DNA from: an uncultured Clostridia bacterium
GTDB lineage: Bacteria > Bacillota > Clostridia > Oscillospirales > Acutalibacteraceae
Reading direction: 5' to 3'
DNA: 64,000 nucleotides
Assembly (NCBI GenBank): GCA_937884995.1
Contig: CAKZZL010000021.1
Location: 1-64,000, forward strand
Shown: piece by piece, positions 8,002 through 17,581 of the stretch
How positions within the stretch are numbered: the first letter of the stretch is position 1
How the letters are laid out: every line of letters starts with the position of its first letter
Notes under the pieces: model-generated
Database searches by the model: none
What the model was told of the DNA's origin: nothing
Seen by the model: the letters and a program-made list of their open reading frames with translations, nothing else
Made by a program: the position numbers and the translations under genes

Positions 8002-11000
8002 TTAAAAATTAACAGATATTTCTTTTCCCATATGGAATGAGTAAATTGTAACAGTTACATTTTTTAAGTTAAAACATTTTTCTGCTGCTAATTTGTAAAC
8101 ACGCATCTGTTCACGATATCTGTCAACAAGCTTGTCCGGATCTGATATTCTGTCCGTCTTATAATCTATGACTTCTCCGTCCTCTCCGTTTATCATGAGT
8201 CCGTCCATTATGCCCTGAACGATAACGTTTTCACCATATGCTTTCAATGTTGGGTCAAGGACAGGCAATTCGGTGCTCATGGTAAACTCCTGTTCTCTTA
8301 GGAATTGATCTGATTCCAAGATCCTTTTGTACATGTCACTCTTAAAGAATGATTCAATCTTTGATTTTTCAACAATATCTGACTCATCAAGATTTAAGTG
8401 ACCGTTTTGGATAAGTCTGGATAATTCATCTTTTATAGACTTACTTGCATTATCGAAATCAGAAAGCTCCATAAATCTGTGAATCAGTGTTCCTCTTTGT
8501 GAAGCAGGCATAGATTCAGCACTTTCAAATGAAGGAATATCAGTAGCAAAATATTCACTGCTTACCCTTTGATCAATTGAGGATGCTGAATACTTAATCG
8601 GTAGGGTTGCTAGTTCCTCATATGGATATGAATATTCTACTTTCTCTTTGATAAGTTCTACTAAATCATCATTTGCTTTTGCAGCTTCTGTTTCCGGCAC
8701 CGCAATTTCTTCTCTTTGACAATCCTCTATGTGCAGTACCTTGATGAAAGTGTCCGTATTCGTTATTTCTCGGTCGGGAATCTTTTGAATAAAGTCAAAA
8801 TCATTCATTGATGAACTGCTTGCTAATGCGCTGCATACCCATTTAAAAGTACTGTCAAGGTCTTTTAGTGCAACATGACGGATATCATCGGGAACCTTTG
8901 TTTTTTTATAAAGCTTCGGAATGCTATCGTCTATCTTATATACACTGCCAACCAGATAAAGTTTTTCTTTTGCACGAGTCATTGCAACATAAAGGAGCCT
9001 CATTGTTTCATTATATTCATCATCTTTATTTTTTCCCTTAGCGCTCCATAAAGTCTGCGTTGGTCCCAGAGCCTTGGAGTTTTCAAACCACCTATATGCT
9101 CCTACCCCGATTTTTCTGTTCACAATAATTCTATGCTTATTGCTGGTATTTATGGAAGAATCCATATTCATGATAATAACAATCGGAAATTCCAGGCCTT
9201 TGCTTTTATGAATTGTCATTATCCTGACAACATCATCTTCCTCGGATATATCATTTGCGGCACCTATTTCTGTTCCGTTTTCTCTCATTTTGTCAATAAA
9301 TCGTACAAATGATGATAGGCCCAGACTACCTGATGTCTCCAATGAGGAAGCAATGTCCACTAGTTTGCGAAGATTTAAAACCCTGTTGTTCCCGTTGGTC
9401 TTGGATTCAGCAATGCTGTCAAGGCCTGTTTCTTCATATATACGGCGTATGAGTTCTGAAACGCGTAAAGTAACTGACAATGTCCTGAATTTATCAATCA
9501 TGTCGATAAAAGAACGAATTTTTTCATCATTATCATAATTGTTTTTTAGCAGATAATAAATTGAAGAGTTTCTGTTTTTGCATCTTAATGCTGCTATATC
9601 TGTTTCAGTAAAGGGATAAATCGGAGATAAAAGTACTGAGAGCAGCGGAACATCCTGTACAGGGTTATCAATTACTCTAAGCAGCGAAATTGCCGTCACT
9701 ACATCCGAGTCGCTAAAAAAACCGTCTTTTTTCTCATAATATACAGGTATATTCATAGATGACAGGATCCCGGCTGTCTCGGCGGCTTTATTTTTCACCT
9801 TACGCATCAAAATGCATATATCCCTGTATGAGACTTTATGTTTTTCTTCTCCTTTTCCTACCGTCATACCGCTTGATACTATTTCGTTAATAAGATTTGC
9901 AACATGAATGCTTTCTTTCTCATTATTGACTGCAGTCCCGACTTCTTTATCGATCATGTGTACTTCTACACAAGGCTTCGTATTCTCATCATATTCGTCT
10001 GCGCCGAAAGTCAGTCTTTCATCATTTTTATAATTGACATCACCTAATTTTCTTGTCATTAAAAAATCAAAGAAAAAATTGATTCCATTCACAAGCCCTT
10101 CTCTGCTCCTGAAGTTTCTGTCCAGCATGATTTTTGCAGGATAGTTATCGCCTTCAAATTTATTAAGTTTATCGGCTATTTCAACAAATACATCAGGCAT
10201 AGCATATCTGAATGCATATATACTTTGCTTAACGTCACCTACCATAAATTTATTATCCGGTGTTTTTGATATAGCATTGAAAAGGCATACTTGTGCCTTG
10301 TTTGTGTCCTGAAATTCATCTATCAGTATCTCATCATAATTTTTGCTGATTTCTTTGGCTAAATCAGTAGCTTGCGGTTCATTATTTTCATCGAAATTCA
10401 CTAGGAGTTTTAGGCAAAAATGAAGTATGTCCGAGAAATAATATGCATTATCCTCAGCTTTTCTCTCAGCAAGTTTTGACATAAAGACTTTAATTGTGTT
10501 TTCTAAAGCTCCCATTACAGGTCTTAAATATCTAATATCCTCTATATACTCTTCTGAAGAAGATATCATACAGTTCTGACAATCTTGTAATTTCTTTTTA
10601 ATAATATCGGTTCTGTACCTTGCATCAAAGTAAATTTCATCTTTTTCAAAATCCTTAAAGCTACCGGATCTTTGCATTTTGATATCTTTAAGCGAACTTC
10701 TGACTGAATCCCAGTCTTCTTTATTTTCAATCATTTCAAGTGTCTTTATTGCGGCCTCTTTTATCGGTAGGCAACACTTTTTAACTAGTTTTTCTCTGAT
10801 ATTATCATATTGATTTGTGTCTTCATACAGATCATCTATAAGCCTGAGCATATATGTCAGATTGTCATGTAATCTTCCATATGCATATTCACCGCATAAT
10901 GTTTTTTCAAGTGGAATATCTTCATCAAAACTTGAAAACATTTGTTTTATCCAAAACTCCGGATTTGCATCCGCCATTGCATATTCATATGTATTCAAGA

Positions 11001-11514
11001 TGAAATTAACCAACTTATCATCATTTTTACCATCAGAAAAGATATTTAAGAGCTCTGCAATTCCCTCATCATCTTTTTCATATAACTCCTCGAGAACCTC
11101 TTCTATAACTTCTCTTTTCAACATATCATGTTCACTGTCTTGCAACATTTTAAAGTCAGGATGCAGGTTCAAACTTGCATAATTTTCTTTAACAAGAGTA
11201 TTGCAAAAGCTGTCAATTGTGCAAATTTGTGCATCTGCAAGATAGATTTTTTGACGTCTTAAAGATATGTTTTCAGGATTGTCATTCATTAGTTTGATTA
11301 ACTTTTTAGAGAGTTTATCTTTCATATCCTCGGCAGCTGCTTTTGTAAAAGTTACGACCAGCATTTTTTCTATAGAGCCGCCGTCTTCAGTAATTCTGCG
11401 CAATATACGTTCTACCAGCACTGAAGTTTTTCCGGATCCTGCTGCTGCAGAGACCAGAATACTGCCATTACGTGATTCGATTGCTTCCAATTGACTTTTT
11501 GTCCAATTAGGCAT
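8002..11514 (-). CDS. addA: ATP-dependent helicase/nuclease subunit A (AddA)
   Basis: AddA is the UvrD-like helicase and RecB-type nuclease of the AddAB complex that processes double-strand breaks for recombination. The 1170-residue protein has Walker A SAAAGSGKTSVL (about 22-33), DEFQDTN (motif II), the DRNFRS and VRIMTIHKSKGLEFPIV helicase motifs, YVAMTRAKEKLYL, and a C-terminal nuclease motif GEVIDYKTD. The ATG at 11514 was chosen because GGGAGGTG sits eight bases upstream; the alternative GTG three codons earlier lies inside that site. The start overlaps the addB stop by 8 nt, so the subunits are translationally coupled. Confidence 0.96.
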   Translation of the reverse strand: MPNWTKSQLEAIESRNGSILVSAAAGSGKTSVLVERILRRITEDGGSIEKMLVVTFTKAAAEDMKDKLSKKLIKLMNDNPENISLRRQKIYLADAQICTIDSFCNTLVKENYASLNLHPDFKMLQDSEHDMLKREVIEEVLEELYEKDDEGIAELLNIFSDGKNDDKLVNFILNTYEYAMADANPEFWIKQMFSSFDEDIPLEKTLCGEYAYGRLHDNLTYMLRLIDDLYEDTNQYDNIREKLVKKCCLPIKEAAIKTLEMIENKEDWDSVRSSLKDIKMQRSGSFKDFEKDEIYFDARYRTDIIKKKLQDCQNCMISSSEEYIEDIRYLRPVMGALENTIKVFMSKLAERKAEDNAYYFSDILHFCLKLLVNFDENNEPQATDLAKEISKNYDEILIDEFQDTNKAQVCLFNAISKTPDNKFMVGDVKQSIYAFRYAMPDVFVEIADKLNKFEGDNYPAKIMLDRNFRSREGLVNGINFFFDFLMTRKLGDVNYKNDERLTFGADEYDENTKPCVEVHMIDKEVGTAVNNEKESIHVANLINEIVSSGMTVGKGEEKHKVSYRDICILMRKVKNKAAETAGILSSMNIPVYYEKKDGFFSDSDVVTAISLLRVIDNPVQDVPLLSVLLSPIYPFTETDIAALRCKNRNSSIYYLLKNNYDNDEKIRSFIDMIDKFRTLSVTLRVSELIRRIYEETGLDSIAESKTNGNNRVLNLRKLVDIASSLETSGSLGLSSFVRFIDKMRENGTEIGAANDISEEDDVVRIMTIHKSKGLEFPIVIIMNMDSSINTSNKHRIIVNRKIGVGAYRWFENSKALGPTQTLWSAKGKNKDDEYNETMRLLYVAMTRAKEKLYLVGSVYKIDDSIPKLYKKTKVPDDIRHVALKDLDSTFKWVCSALASSSSMNDFDFIQKIPDREITNTDTFIKVLHIEDCQREEIAVPETEAAKANDDLVELIKEKVEYSYPYEELATLPIKYSASSIDQRVSSEYFATDIPSFESAESMPASQRGTLIHRFMELSDFDNASKSIKDELSRLIQNGHLNLDESDIVEKSKIESFFKSDMYKRILESDQFLREQEFTMSTELPVLDPTLKAYGENVIVQGIMDGLMINGEDGEVIDYKTDRISDPDKLVDRYREQMRVYKLAAEKCFNLKNVTVTIYSFHMGKEISVNF

Positions 11515-14500
11515 CAGATTCACCTCCCAATTTCTCCAGCGCCTCTTCGTGATTTAGCTTTTTAACCTCTTTAACCGGTAAGTCTTCCTCATATCTGCAA
11601 ATATCATAAAAATCGCATAATCCGCATGATTTTTTGTTATCTTCGTTTACCGGCAATGGATTAATTTCGCCTTCATAAAGACTCATAAACATATTCCGGA
11701 TAATATCATTTACCTTATCCTTTAATTTTTCCAAAGCCTCAACGGAAATTACATCACCTTTAGGACAACCATCTTTTACCTCTGTTGTTATAAAAGTTTT
11801 TCCTTTATGGTCCATGGCATTGATGATGCTTATGTCATCAAGCACCATCCCTTTCATCTTTATATTGTATTTTATATTTTCTTCATTGTTATCAGGTCTG
11901 TCATCTTTACGTTCCACTTTATTTGTAGAAGGGAAATATAAGATTCCGGACGGAACAATGTTTTCATATTCCTGGATGCCGTTTTTTTCAATACCATTCT
12001 GCCATATGGCGAAAAGATAAATAAGCATTTGCATATTGAGTCCGTAGAAAATATCCGAAAGCGTAAATTTCTCTTCGGATGACTTATAGTCTACTATACG
12101 CAAATAACTATTCCCGCCCATATTATAACTGTCGACTCTGTCAACCGTTCCTACAAGCTTTATTTGATCCCCGTTTTCAAAATCAATCAGGTAAGGCTTA
12201 ACATTATATTCTCCCTCTTCTTCCTTACCGATATTAAGTTCAAAATGAGAAGGTATGAAGTCACAATTACTGAACTCGTTGATAAGTGCTTTAAGAACGA
12301 AAAATGCAGTATTGTTTATTATCTGTATTTTCCTCAAGAATATCTGTGTTTTACCCTCATCGCTATTCATATTTTTATCAAGATATTCATCAATGATTTT
12401 ATCTATGATAGCTTTCAGATCATCATCTTCCATTTTGATAAAAGATTCTTTGCTGTTTTCTGATAATACCTTTTCCATCACATAATGGATTATAGTTCCG
12501 AACTGCAGGTTGTCAATGTCTGCACGCTTTTTGGCTTTTGCCTTAAGGCCGTATTGGCAGAAGTACATATACGGGCACTTGTAGTATTTTTCAATTCTTG
12601 ATGCAGATGTGGCAATGCCTGTATTAAAAAGTTCCCTTGCTACTTTCTTATCATCTATGCAAACCTTTTCCCTTTTGCATTTATCAATCATTTTCGCATA
12701 TTGGTCATTACCTGAATTTTCAAAATACTTATATATGGAAGAGTAGATTTCAGATGTTTTTTTGCTTTCTGTTGCCATAGCAGAAAAAGCTGATGCTTTA
12801 CTTTCCACTTTTCTTAAAACATCCTTGCTGTTAATTTCCGTGCATTTATTGTCCGTAATATTTCTGACCATGCTTACAAGTTCGGAAGGATACATTTTGT
12901 CATTGTTATTGGACAAAGTTGAATATGAGAGATAAAGCCTGTCAGTAGCAAGCGTAAGCGCATGATATGCTATAAACATTTCATTTACACTGTTATATTC
13001 CATATTACTGACAAGTTCTATACCGCTTTCAATTATTTTACAGCGTTCTTTATCATTAAAGATTACACCCTCAGAACTGTATTTCGGGAAGACACCTGTG
13101 TTTGCTCCGATAATAAATACAGCTTTAGGTGCTGAAGCACGTATCCTGTCTGCGCTGCCCAGTATTACTTCGTCTATGGTATTGGGAATGACACCGACAT
13201 CCACAGATGCAACAAGCATTTCAAAAAGATCATAATATCTTTTTATTGATACCGGTCTTTCTCCGACTGCGTAATAGAGTTCATCCATTATTTCAACCAG
13301 GAGTTTCCATATGACGCCCTGCTCAATAGAGAGTATATCACTGCCGTAGTTATCAAGTTCTTCGGCTATTTTTTTAAGATTAGCAGCGATATTTGATTTT
13401 TTTAAAAAATTGAACAAGTTTGATGTTATATCCTTGCCGTTTGATTCTTTAATTTTTTCTTTAAGATTTAATATAGGATTAACTATAGACTTTCTTATTT
13501 CATTAAGTCTTTCCAATCTCTCGATTTCTTCTTTCCCGAATCTGTCGGAAATACCGTTGGGGTTGGCAGTCCATTCACTCTTCCACTTAGACTGCTTTAT
13601 ATTCCAGATATATGAATAATCTTCAAGCATTGCTATATCTTCAAGACTGATTCCCAAAAGACCGGTCTTGATATATTGCATAACAAGCTCTGTCCTGAAG
13701 CCCAGAACCATAATTTGAAAGAGACTGCGCACAAATACAATAAGCGGTTGGGTATCTACAGGCTGTCTGTTATCGTTAAAACATTTGATATTGTATTTTC
13801 TGAAAGATGACAAAAGCTCATCCTTATAATCTTCTTCTGCTCTCTCTATTATAGCTATATCTCTGTATCTGTAATTTTCCTCACGTACGAGTCTTTTAAT
13901 TTCAGCTGCTACCAGATCGCACTCTTCTTTTTTTATCTGGCATTCCATGATTGATATATTGGATGCATCTTTGTCATAGTGATTCTGCTGATTTGAGAAA
14001 AGATTTTCCTCAAGGAAATACAAAGAATCAGCTTTATATTTTTTGTCGGTAACGTATAATTCCTGAGATGCAATTTTTACACTATATTCCCTTGCGCTGT
14101 TCTTTAATCTGTCTATTTCTTTTGTTGTGTTGTGGAAAAGTTCATATCTTCCGTTATTCTTTTCCAAATCATAGCAAAAGGTTATATATAAATCTTTCGC
14201 ATCAATCAAAATGTTTTCGACTATGTTATATTCCTGTTTGCTGAATCCTGAAAAGGCATCTATTGCAACGGTTTTGCCTTTGAAAAAGTGTTTTTCATTT
14301 AATAAGTCATATAAGAGATTAAGATATTCTGTATCATCGCCGTAGTTTTTGTTAACTGCAGCATCATATACGTTGAATATCTTGCTGACATCACTGATTC
14401 TTTTTTCCAGCAATGAGTTCGCATCGGTATCTGTAAAAGAGTCCAGTTCTTCAAGCGAAATGCAGCATTTCTTGAGTTCCTTTCTGAAAGAAACCAGGTC

Positions 14501-14854
14501 ATGGATAACCGATACATTGGTCACATATCTTTCATATGAAGAAACATTTTTTCCAAGGTCTTCGACAGCCATACTCATCAGAATGGATCTGACGCCGTCA
14601 TTGATGCTCTTTTTCGGAAGTCTGCCCTCTTCTTTCAGGAGTTTCTCCGCAAGTCTTGTAAAGCTTGTAACTTCAACATTATTTATTTTATCATTTCCGA
14701 GAATTTCAAGCATAGCCTTTTCAGTTTCAAATGAAAACTGTTCAGGTACAAGGAGTATAGAGTTACCGGCAGATTTTTCAGCAGTTTCTGCTATCATTTT
14801 CCTTACTTGTCTCGTCTTTCCTGAGCCTGTTCGTCCGGTGATTATATGAAGCAA
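11507..14854 (-). CDS. addB: ATP-dependent helicase/deoxyribonuclease subunit B (AddB)
   Basis: AddB carries the second nuclease of AddAB and recognises Chi. The 1115-residue protein has a Walker A motif at the N-terminus (GRTGSGKT), a nuclease motif IVDYKSSEE, and the cysteines of the iron-sulfur staple: one in YYKCPYMYFC and the C-terminal set in CGLCDFYDIC. The start is a TTG at 14854, eight bases after AGGAGG; no better start is near. Upstream lies an alpha-galactosidase gene only 15 bp away, an unusual neighbour. Confidence 0.95.
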   Translation of the reverse strand: MLHIITGRTGSGKTRQVRKMIAETAEKSAGNSILLVPEQFSFETEKAMLEILGNDKINNVEVTSFTRLAEKLLKEEGRLPKKSINDGVRSILMSMAVEDLGKNVSSYERYVTNVSVIHDLVSFRKELKKCCISLEELDSFTDTDANSLLEKRISDVSKIFNVYDAAVNKNYGDDTEYLNLLYDLLNEKHFFKGKTVAIDAFSGFSKQEYNIVENILIDAKDLYITFCYDLEKNNGRYELFHNTTKEIDRLKNSAREYSVKIASQELYVTDKKYKADSLYFLEENLFSNQQNHYDKDASNISIMECQIKKEECDLVAAEIKRLVREENYRYRDIAIIERAEEDYKDELLSSFRKYNIKCFNDNRQPVDTQPLIVFVRSLFQIMVLGFRTELVMQYIKTGLLGISLEDIAMLEDYSYIWNIKQSKWKSEWTANPNGISDRFGKEEIERLERLNEIRKSIVNPILNLKEKIKESNGKDITSNLFNFLKKSNIAANLKKIAEELDNYGSDILSIEQGVIWKLLVEIMDELYYAVGERPVSIKRYYDLFEMLVASVDVGVIPNTIDEVILGSADRIRASAPKAVFIIGANTGVFPKYSSEGVIFNDKERCKIIESGIELVSNMEYNSVNEMFIAYHALTLATDRLYLSYSTLSNNNDKMYPSELVSMVRNITDNKCTEINSKDVLRKVESKASAFSAMATESKKTSEIYSSIYKYFENSGNDQYAKMIDKCKREKVCIDDKKVARELFNTGIATSASRIEKYYKCPYMYFCQYGLKAKAKKRADIDNLQFGTIIHYVMEKVLSENSKESFIKMEDDDLKAIIDKIIDEYLDKNMNSDEGKTQIFLRKIQIINNTAFFVLKALINEFSNCDFIPSHFELNIGKEEEGEYNVKPYLIDFENGDQIKLVGTVDRVDSYNMGGNSYLRIVDYKSSEEKFTLSDIFYGLNMQMLIYLFAIWQNGIEKNGIQEYENIVPSGILYFPSTNKVERKDDRPDNNEENIKYNIKMKGMVLDDISIINAMDHKGKTFITTEVKDGCPKGDVISVEALEKLKDKVNDIIRNMFMSLYEGEINPLPVNEDNKKSCGLCDFYDICRYEEDLPVKEVKKLNHEEALEKLGGESDA

Positions 14855-14869
14855 TACTATATCCTCCTG

Positions 14870-16162
14870 TTAACTGATAATAAATAGTTTTGCACCATGT
14901 GCCGGGACCTTGGCGCATATCTTGTCCTTTACACAGCCGAGGTCTTTATCCAGCCATAGATCATAAATATTTACATTGCCCTTTGCATTGATAATATCAA
15001 GATCTATGGAAAATTCTTCATCATTATCGCTTATATTAAAGATGCCGACTGCAATGTTATCATCTTTGTCGATTGCTGTCCTTATAAGCAGCTTGTCATC
15101 ACGATAAACTTGCTTTCCGTCATGGGAATATTGATTTATATCAAGGACCTTCTTGTTGCATATCAGACTATTTGTCCATTCGTCATTATCCCTTAGTTCT
15201 CCTCCGAACATAAGCGGAGATCTGAAAATGCACCATAAAGTCATCAATGTTATTTGTTCATCTTTTGTAAAGTTTGTATATCTGCCTTGTTCACCGTGGC
15301 AACTTCCGTTTATCGATATATGTCCCAGGGGCAGCATGTCGCAATCCGGCCAGCAGCCTTCTTTTACATAGTTTTCCCATTTTGCACAACGTTCGAACAT
15401 AGCATAAAGCTGGTCCCAGTGATCCCAGAAGTCACCTGTAAGTCTCCACATATTTGCATATTTCGTAAGATGATCTGCTACTTCTATTTGTGCCGGTCCG
15501 GGTGAAAGGCTTAAAACAATATCTCTTTTGCATTTTTCAATTGCATTTCTTATCATTTCAATTTCTTCACGTGCAGAATATGGATTTCCTTTATTAAACT
15601 CTGTATTGCAGATATCATCGACTTTTACGAAGTCCACTCCCCAGCTTGCATAAAGGGCAAATATGGAATCATAATATGCCTGCGCGCCGTCTTTCCTGTA
15701 ATCAATACCATACATATCTGTATTCCAAGGGCAAACGGAAAAATGATGCGCAATTTGTCTGGCAGTTTTATCTGTGCCGAGAATTTTTGTGTTTTGATGC
15801 ACTGCCTGTCTCGGTATTCCTCTCATAATATGAATGCCGAATTTAAGTCCCATTGAATGGATTTTATCTGCTATGGGCTTAAAGCCATTATTGTCCTTTG
15901 ATGAAGGAAATCTGTTGACTGCAGGAATGAGGCGTGAATACTCATCCATACAAAGCTCTGTAAAGTTGTTATAATCGTTATTCAGAGCATTGGGTTCATA
16001 CCATTGAATATCACAAACAATATATTCCCATCCGTAGTCTTTGAGATGGTCTGCCATATATTGAGCATTAGCTAAAAGCTCTTCTTCATTTACTGCAGCA
16101 CCATAGCAGTCCCAGCTGTTCCAGCCCATTGGAGGTCTTAAAGCACACTTGTTTTTATCCAT
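14870..16162 (-). CDS. Alpha-galactosidase, glycoside hydrolase family 27
   Basis: The 430-residue enzyme should release alpha-linked galactose from oligosaccharides or galactomannan. It opens with the GH27 signature PPMGWNSWDCYG, has the catalytic Asp in VDFVKVDDIC (about residue 180) and the second Asp in MWRLTGDFWDHW (about residue 245), and ends in a beta-sandwich domain. No signal peptide is seen, so it is cytoplasmic. AAAGGGGAT precedes the ATG. It has its own promoter and runs into addB, 15 bp downstream, so addAB may also be read from it. Confidence 0.9.
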   Translation of the reverse strand: MDKNKCALRPPMGWNSWDCYGAAVNEEELLANAQYMADHLKDYGWEYIVCDIQWYEPNALNNDYNNFTELCMDEYSRLIPAVNRFPSSKDNNGFKPIADKIHSMGLKFGIHIMRGIPRQAVHQNTKILGTDKTARQIAHHFSVCPWNTDMYGIDYRKDGAQAYYDSIFALYASWGVDFVKVDDICNTEFNKGNPYSAREEIEMIRNAIEKCKRDIVLSLSPGPAQIEVADHLTKYANMWRLTGDFWDHWDQLYAMFERCAKWENYVKEGCWPDCDMLPLGHISINGSCHGEQGRYTNFTKDEQITLMTLWCIFRSPLMFGGELRDNDEWTNSLICNKKVLDINQYSHDGKQVYRDDKLLIRTAIDKDDNIAVGIFNISDNDEEFSIDLDIINAKGNVNIYDLWLDKDLGCVKDKICAKVPAHGAKLFIIS

Positions 16163-16192
16163 AGCAATTATCCCCTTTAAATTTATACATTA

Positions 16193-16221
16193 ATTTTAAC
16201 ATTTTCTATCTGTATTATCAA
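16193..16221 (-). promoter_or_regulatory. Promoter of the alpha-galactosidase gene
   Basis: On the minus strand TTGATA (16216-16221) and TAAAAT (16193-16198) are 17 bp apart, leaving a 5' leader of about 24 nt ahead of the ATG. Confidence 0.65.
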
Positions 16222-16278
16222 TAAATCTAAGTACGAAAAAGCGGACATAAAGCCGTCAAAAAGCTATAATATATTTTC

Positions 16279-16307
16279 TTGACATATATATTTTTTTATG
16301 GTAATAT
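16279..16307 (+). promoter_or_regulatory. Promoter of the tRNA-Ser pair
   Basis: TTGACA (16279-16284) and TAATAT (16302-16307) are 17 bp apart, ending 15 bp before the first tRNA. Confidence 0.8.
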
Positions 16308-16322
16308 ACAAAAGCACAACAC

Positions 16323-16412
16323 GGAGAGGTAGCGAAGTGGTCATAACGCGGTGGTCTTGAAAACCATTTGAGTTCATAGCTCACAAGGGTTCGAATCCCT
16401 TCCTCTCCGCCA
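16323..16412 (+). tRNA. tRNA-Ser (anticodon TGA)
   Basis: A class II tRNA with acceptor stem GGAGAGG/CCTCTCC, anticodon loop CTTGAAA, a long variable arm, T loop GTTCGAATC, and encoded CCA. The serine identity follows from anticodon and long variable arm. Confidence 0.95.
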
Positions 16413-16443
16413 TTAATTTAATAACTTTATTCACGTTATCGAT

Positions 16444-16534
16444 GCAGAAGTACTCAAGTTGGTGACGAGGCGCCCCTGCTAAGGGCGTAGGCCGGGTAAC
16501 CGGTGCGAGAGTTCGAGTCTCTCCTTCTGCGCCA
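16444..16534 (+). tRNA. tRNA-Ser (anticodon GCT)
   Basis: A class II tRNA with acceptor stem GCAGAAG/CTTCTGC, anticodon stem CGCCC/GGGCG around loop CTGCTAA, long variable arm, T loop GTTCGAGTC, and encoded CCA. It lies 31 bp after tRNA-Ser(TGA) and is probably cotranscribed. Confidence 0.95.
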
Positions 16535-16535
16535 G

Positions 16536-16566
16536 ACTGCTCTGATTTATTCAGGGCAGTTTTTTA
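16536..16566 (+). terminator. Terminator of the tRNA-Ser pair
   Basis: A 9-bp stem with one G-U pair (ACTGCTCTG / CAGGGCAGT) directly follows the tRNA CCA and ends in TTTTTATTT. Confidence 0.85.
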
Positions 16567-16578
16567 TTTATACAAAAG

Positions 16579-16614
16579 CCGTCCGGAAACTATAAGTTTC
16601 ACAGACGGTTTTTT
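16579..16614. terminator. Bidirectional terminator between tRNA pair and nadA
   Basis: An inverted repeat with outer arms CCGTC (16579) and GACGG (16604-16608) and inner arms GAAACT/AGTTTC. It is followed by TTTTTT on the plus strand and by CTTTTG on the minus strand, so it can serve both convergent units. Confidence 0.75.
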
Positions 16615-16630
16615 AATAGATATTGCTCTT

Positions 16631-17545
16631 TCATCCACCGAGTCTTATCATTTCATCAATGCATTTCCTTGCCTTAACGATTGTGTCATCAGACAGAATA
16701 ATTTCTTCGCCGGTTATACCTTTCATGGCATTAAGCACATCACATAAAGTTGTTTTCTTCATGTTCCTGCAAACGAGTTTATCTGAAAGATAATGGAATA
16801 TTTTATCAGGACATTCATATTGCAAATGCTCTGCTATGCTTATTTCGGTGCCGATAATAAACTCCTTATTATCAGAATTTTTTGCATATTCCATTATAGC
16901 TGAAGTCGAGCCGACAAAATCAGCATGCTTAACCACGTCCGGAATACACTCCGGATGAACAAGCAAAGCAGCATTCGTATATTTTTCTTTAGCTTTTATT
17001 GCCTCTTCTTCAGTGACGGATGCATGTATTGGGCAACCGCCCGGAAGTAAAATAAGCTTTTTGTCGGGAATCTGCTCCTGAACGTAGCTGCCGAGATTGC
17101 AATCCGGTATAAAAAGAATTTTATCATTTTCAATCTGTTTCACAATCTTGACTGCAGAAGAGGATGTTACGCAGACATCACATACGGTTTTGAGTTCAGC
17201 AGTTGTATTGATATATGCAACTACTGTAGCGCCCTCATACATTCCCTTTACTTTTTCTATCAATTCTTTATTCATTTGTTCTGCCATGGGGCATCCGGCT
17301 TCACTGTGAGCAAGTATTACCTTTTTATCTGGTGATAAGATTTTACATGTTTCTGCCATGAATCTGACACCGACCATGAGTATGTTTTTTTGAGGTGCGC
17401 TCTTTGCTTTGACAGATAAAGCATAACTGTCGCCTGTAAAATCTGCAATTTCAATAATCTCGTGGCCTATATAACTATGAGCAAGTATACAAATGTCTTT
17501 TTCTTTTTTTAATTTTAATATTTCATTTTGAACATCTTTGATCAT
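16631..17545 (-). CDS. nadA: Quinolinate synthase
   Basis: NadA condenses iminoaspartate with dihydroxyacetone phosphate to quinolinate in NAD synthesis, using a [4Fe-4S] cluster. The 304-residue protein has the family pattern of three pseudo-repeats: AHSYIGHEI at the N-terminus, cysteine in FMAETCKILSP, HSEAGCPMAE, and late cysteines in HPECIPDVV and VCRNMKKTTLCDV. Length fits the family. AAAGGAG precedes the ATG. It lies 36 bp after metH on the same strand, so it is probably in the same transcript. nadB and nadC are not in the window. Confidence 0.93.
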   Translation of the reverse strand: MIKDVQNEILKLKKEKDICILAHSYIGHEIIEIADFTGDSYALSVKAKSAPQKNILMVGVRFMAETCKILSPDKKVILAHSEAGCPMAEQMNKELIEKVKGMYEGATVVAYINTTAELKTVCDVCVTSSSAVKIVKQIENDKILFIPDCNLGSYVQEQIPDKKLILLPGGCPIHASVTEEEAIKAKEKYTNAALLVHPECIPDVVKHADFVGSTSAIMEYAKNSDNKEFIIGTEISIAEHLQYECPDKIFHYLSDKLVCRNMKKTTLCDVLNAMKGITGEEIILSDDTIVKARKCIDEMIRLGG

Positions 17546-17581
17546 GCTTTATGTTCTCCTTTGAATTATGGTTCTGATGGC

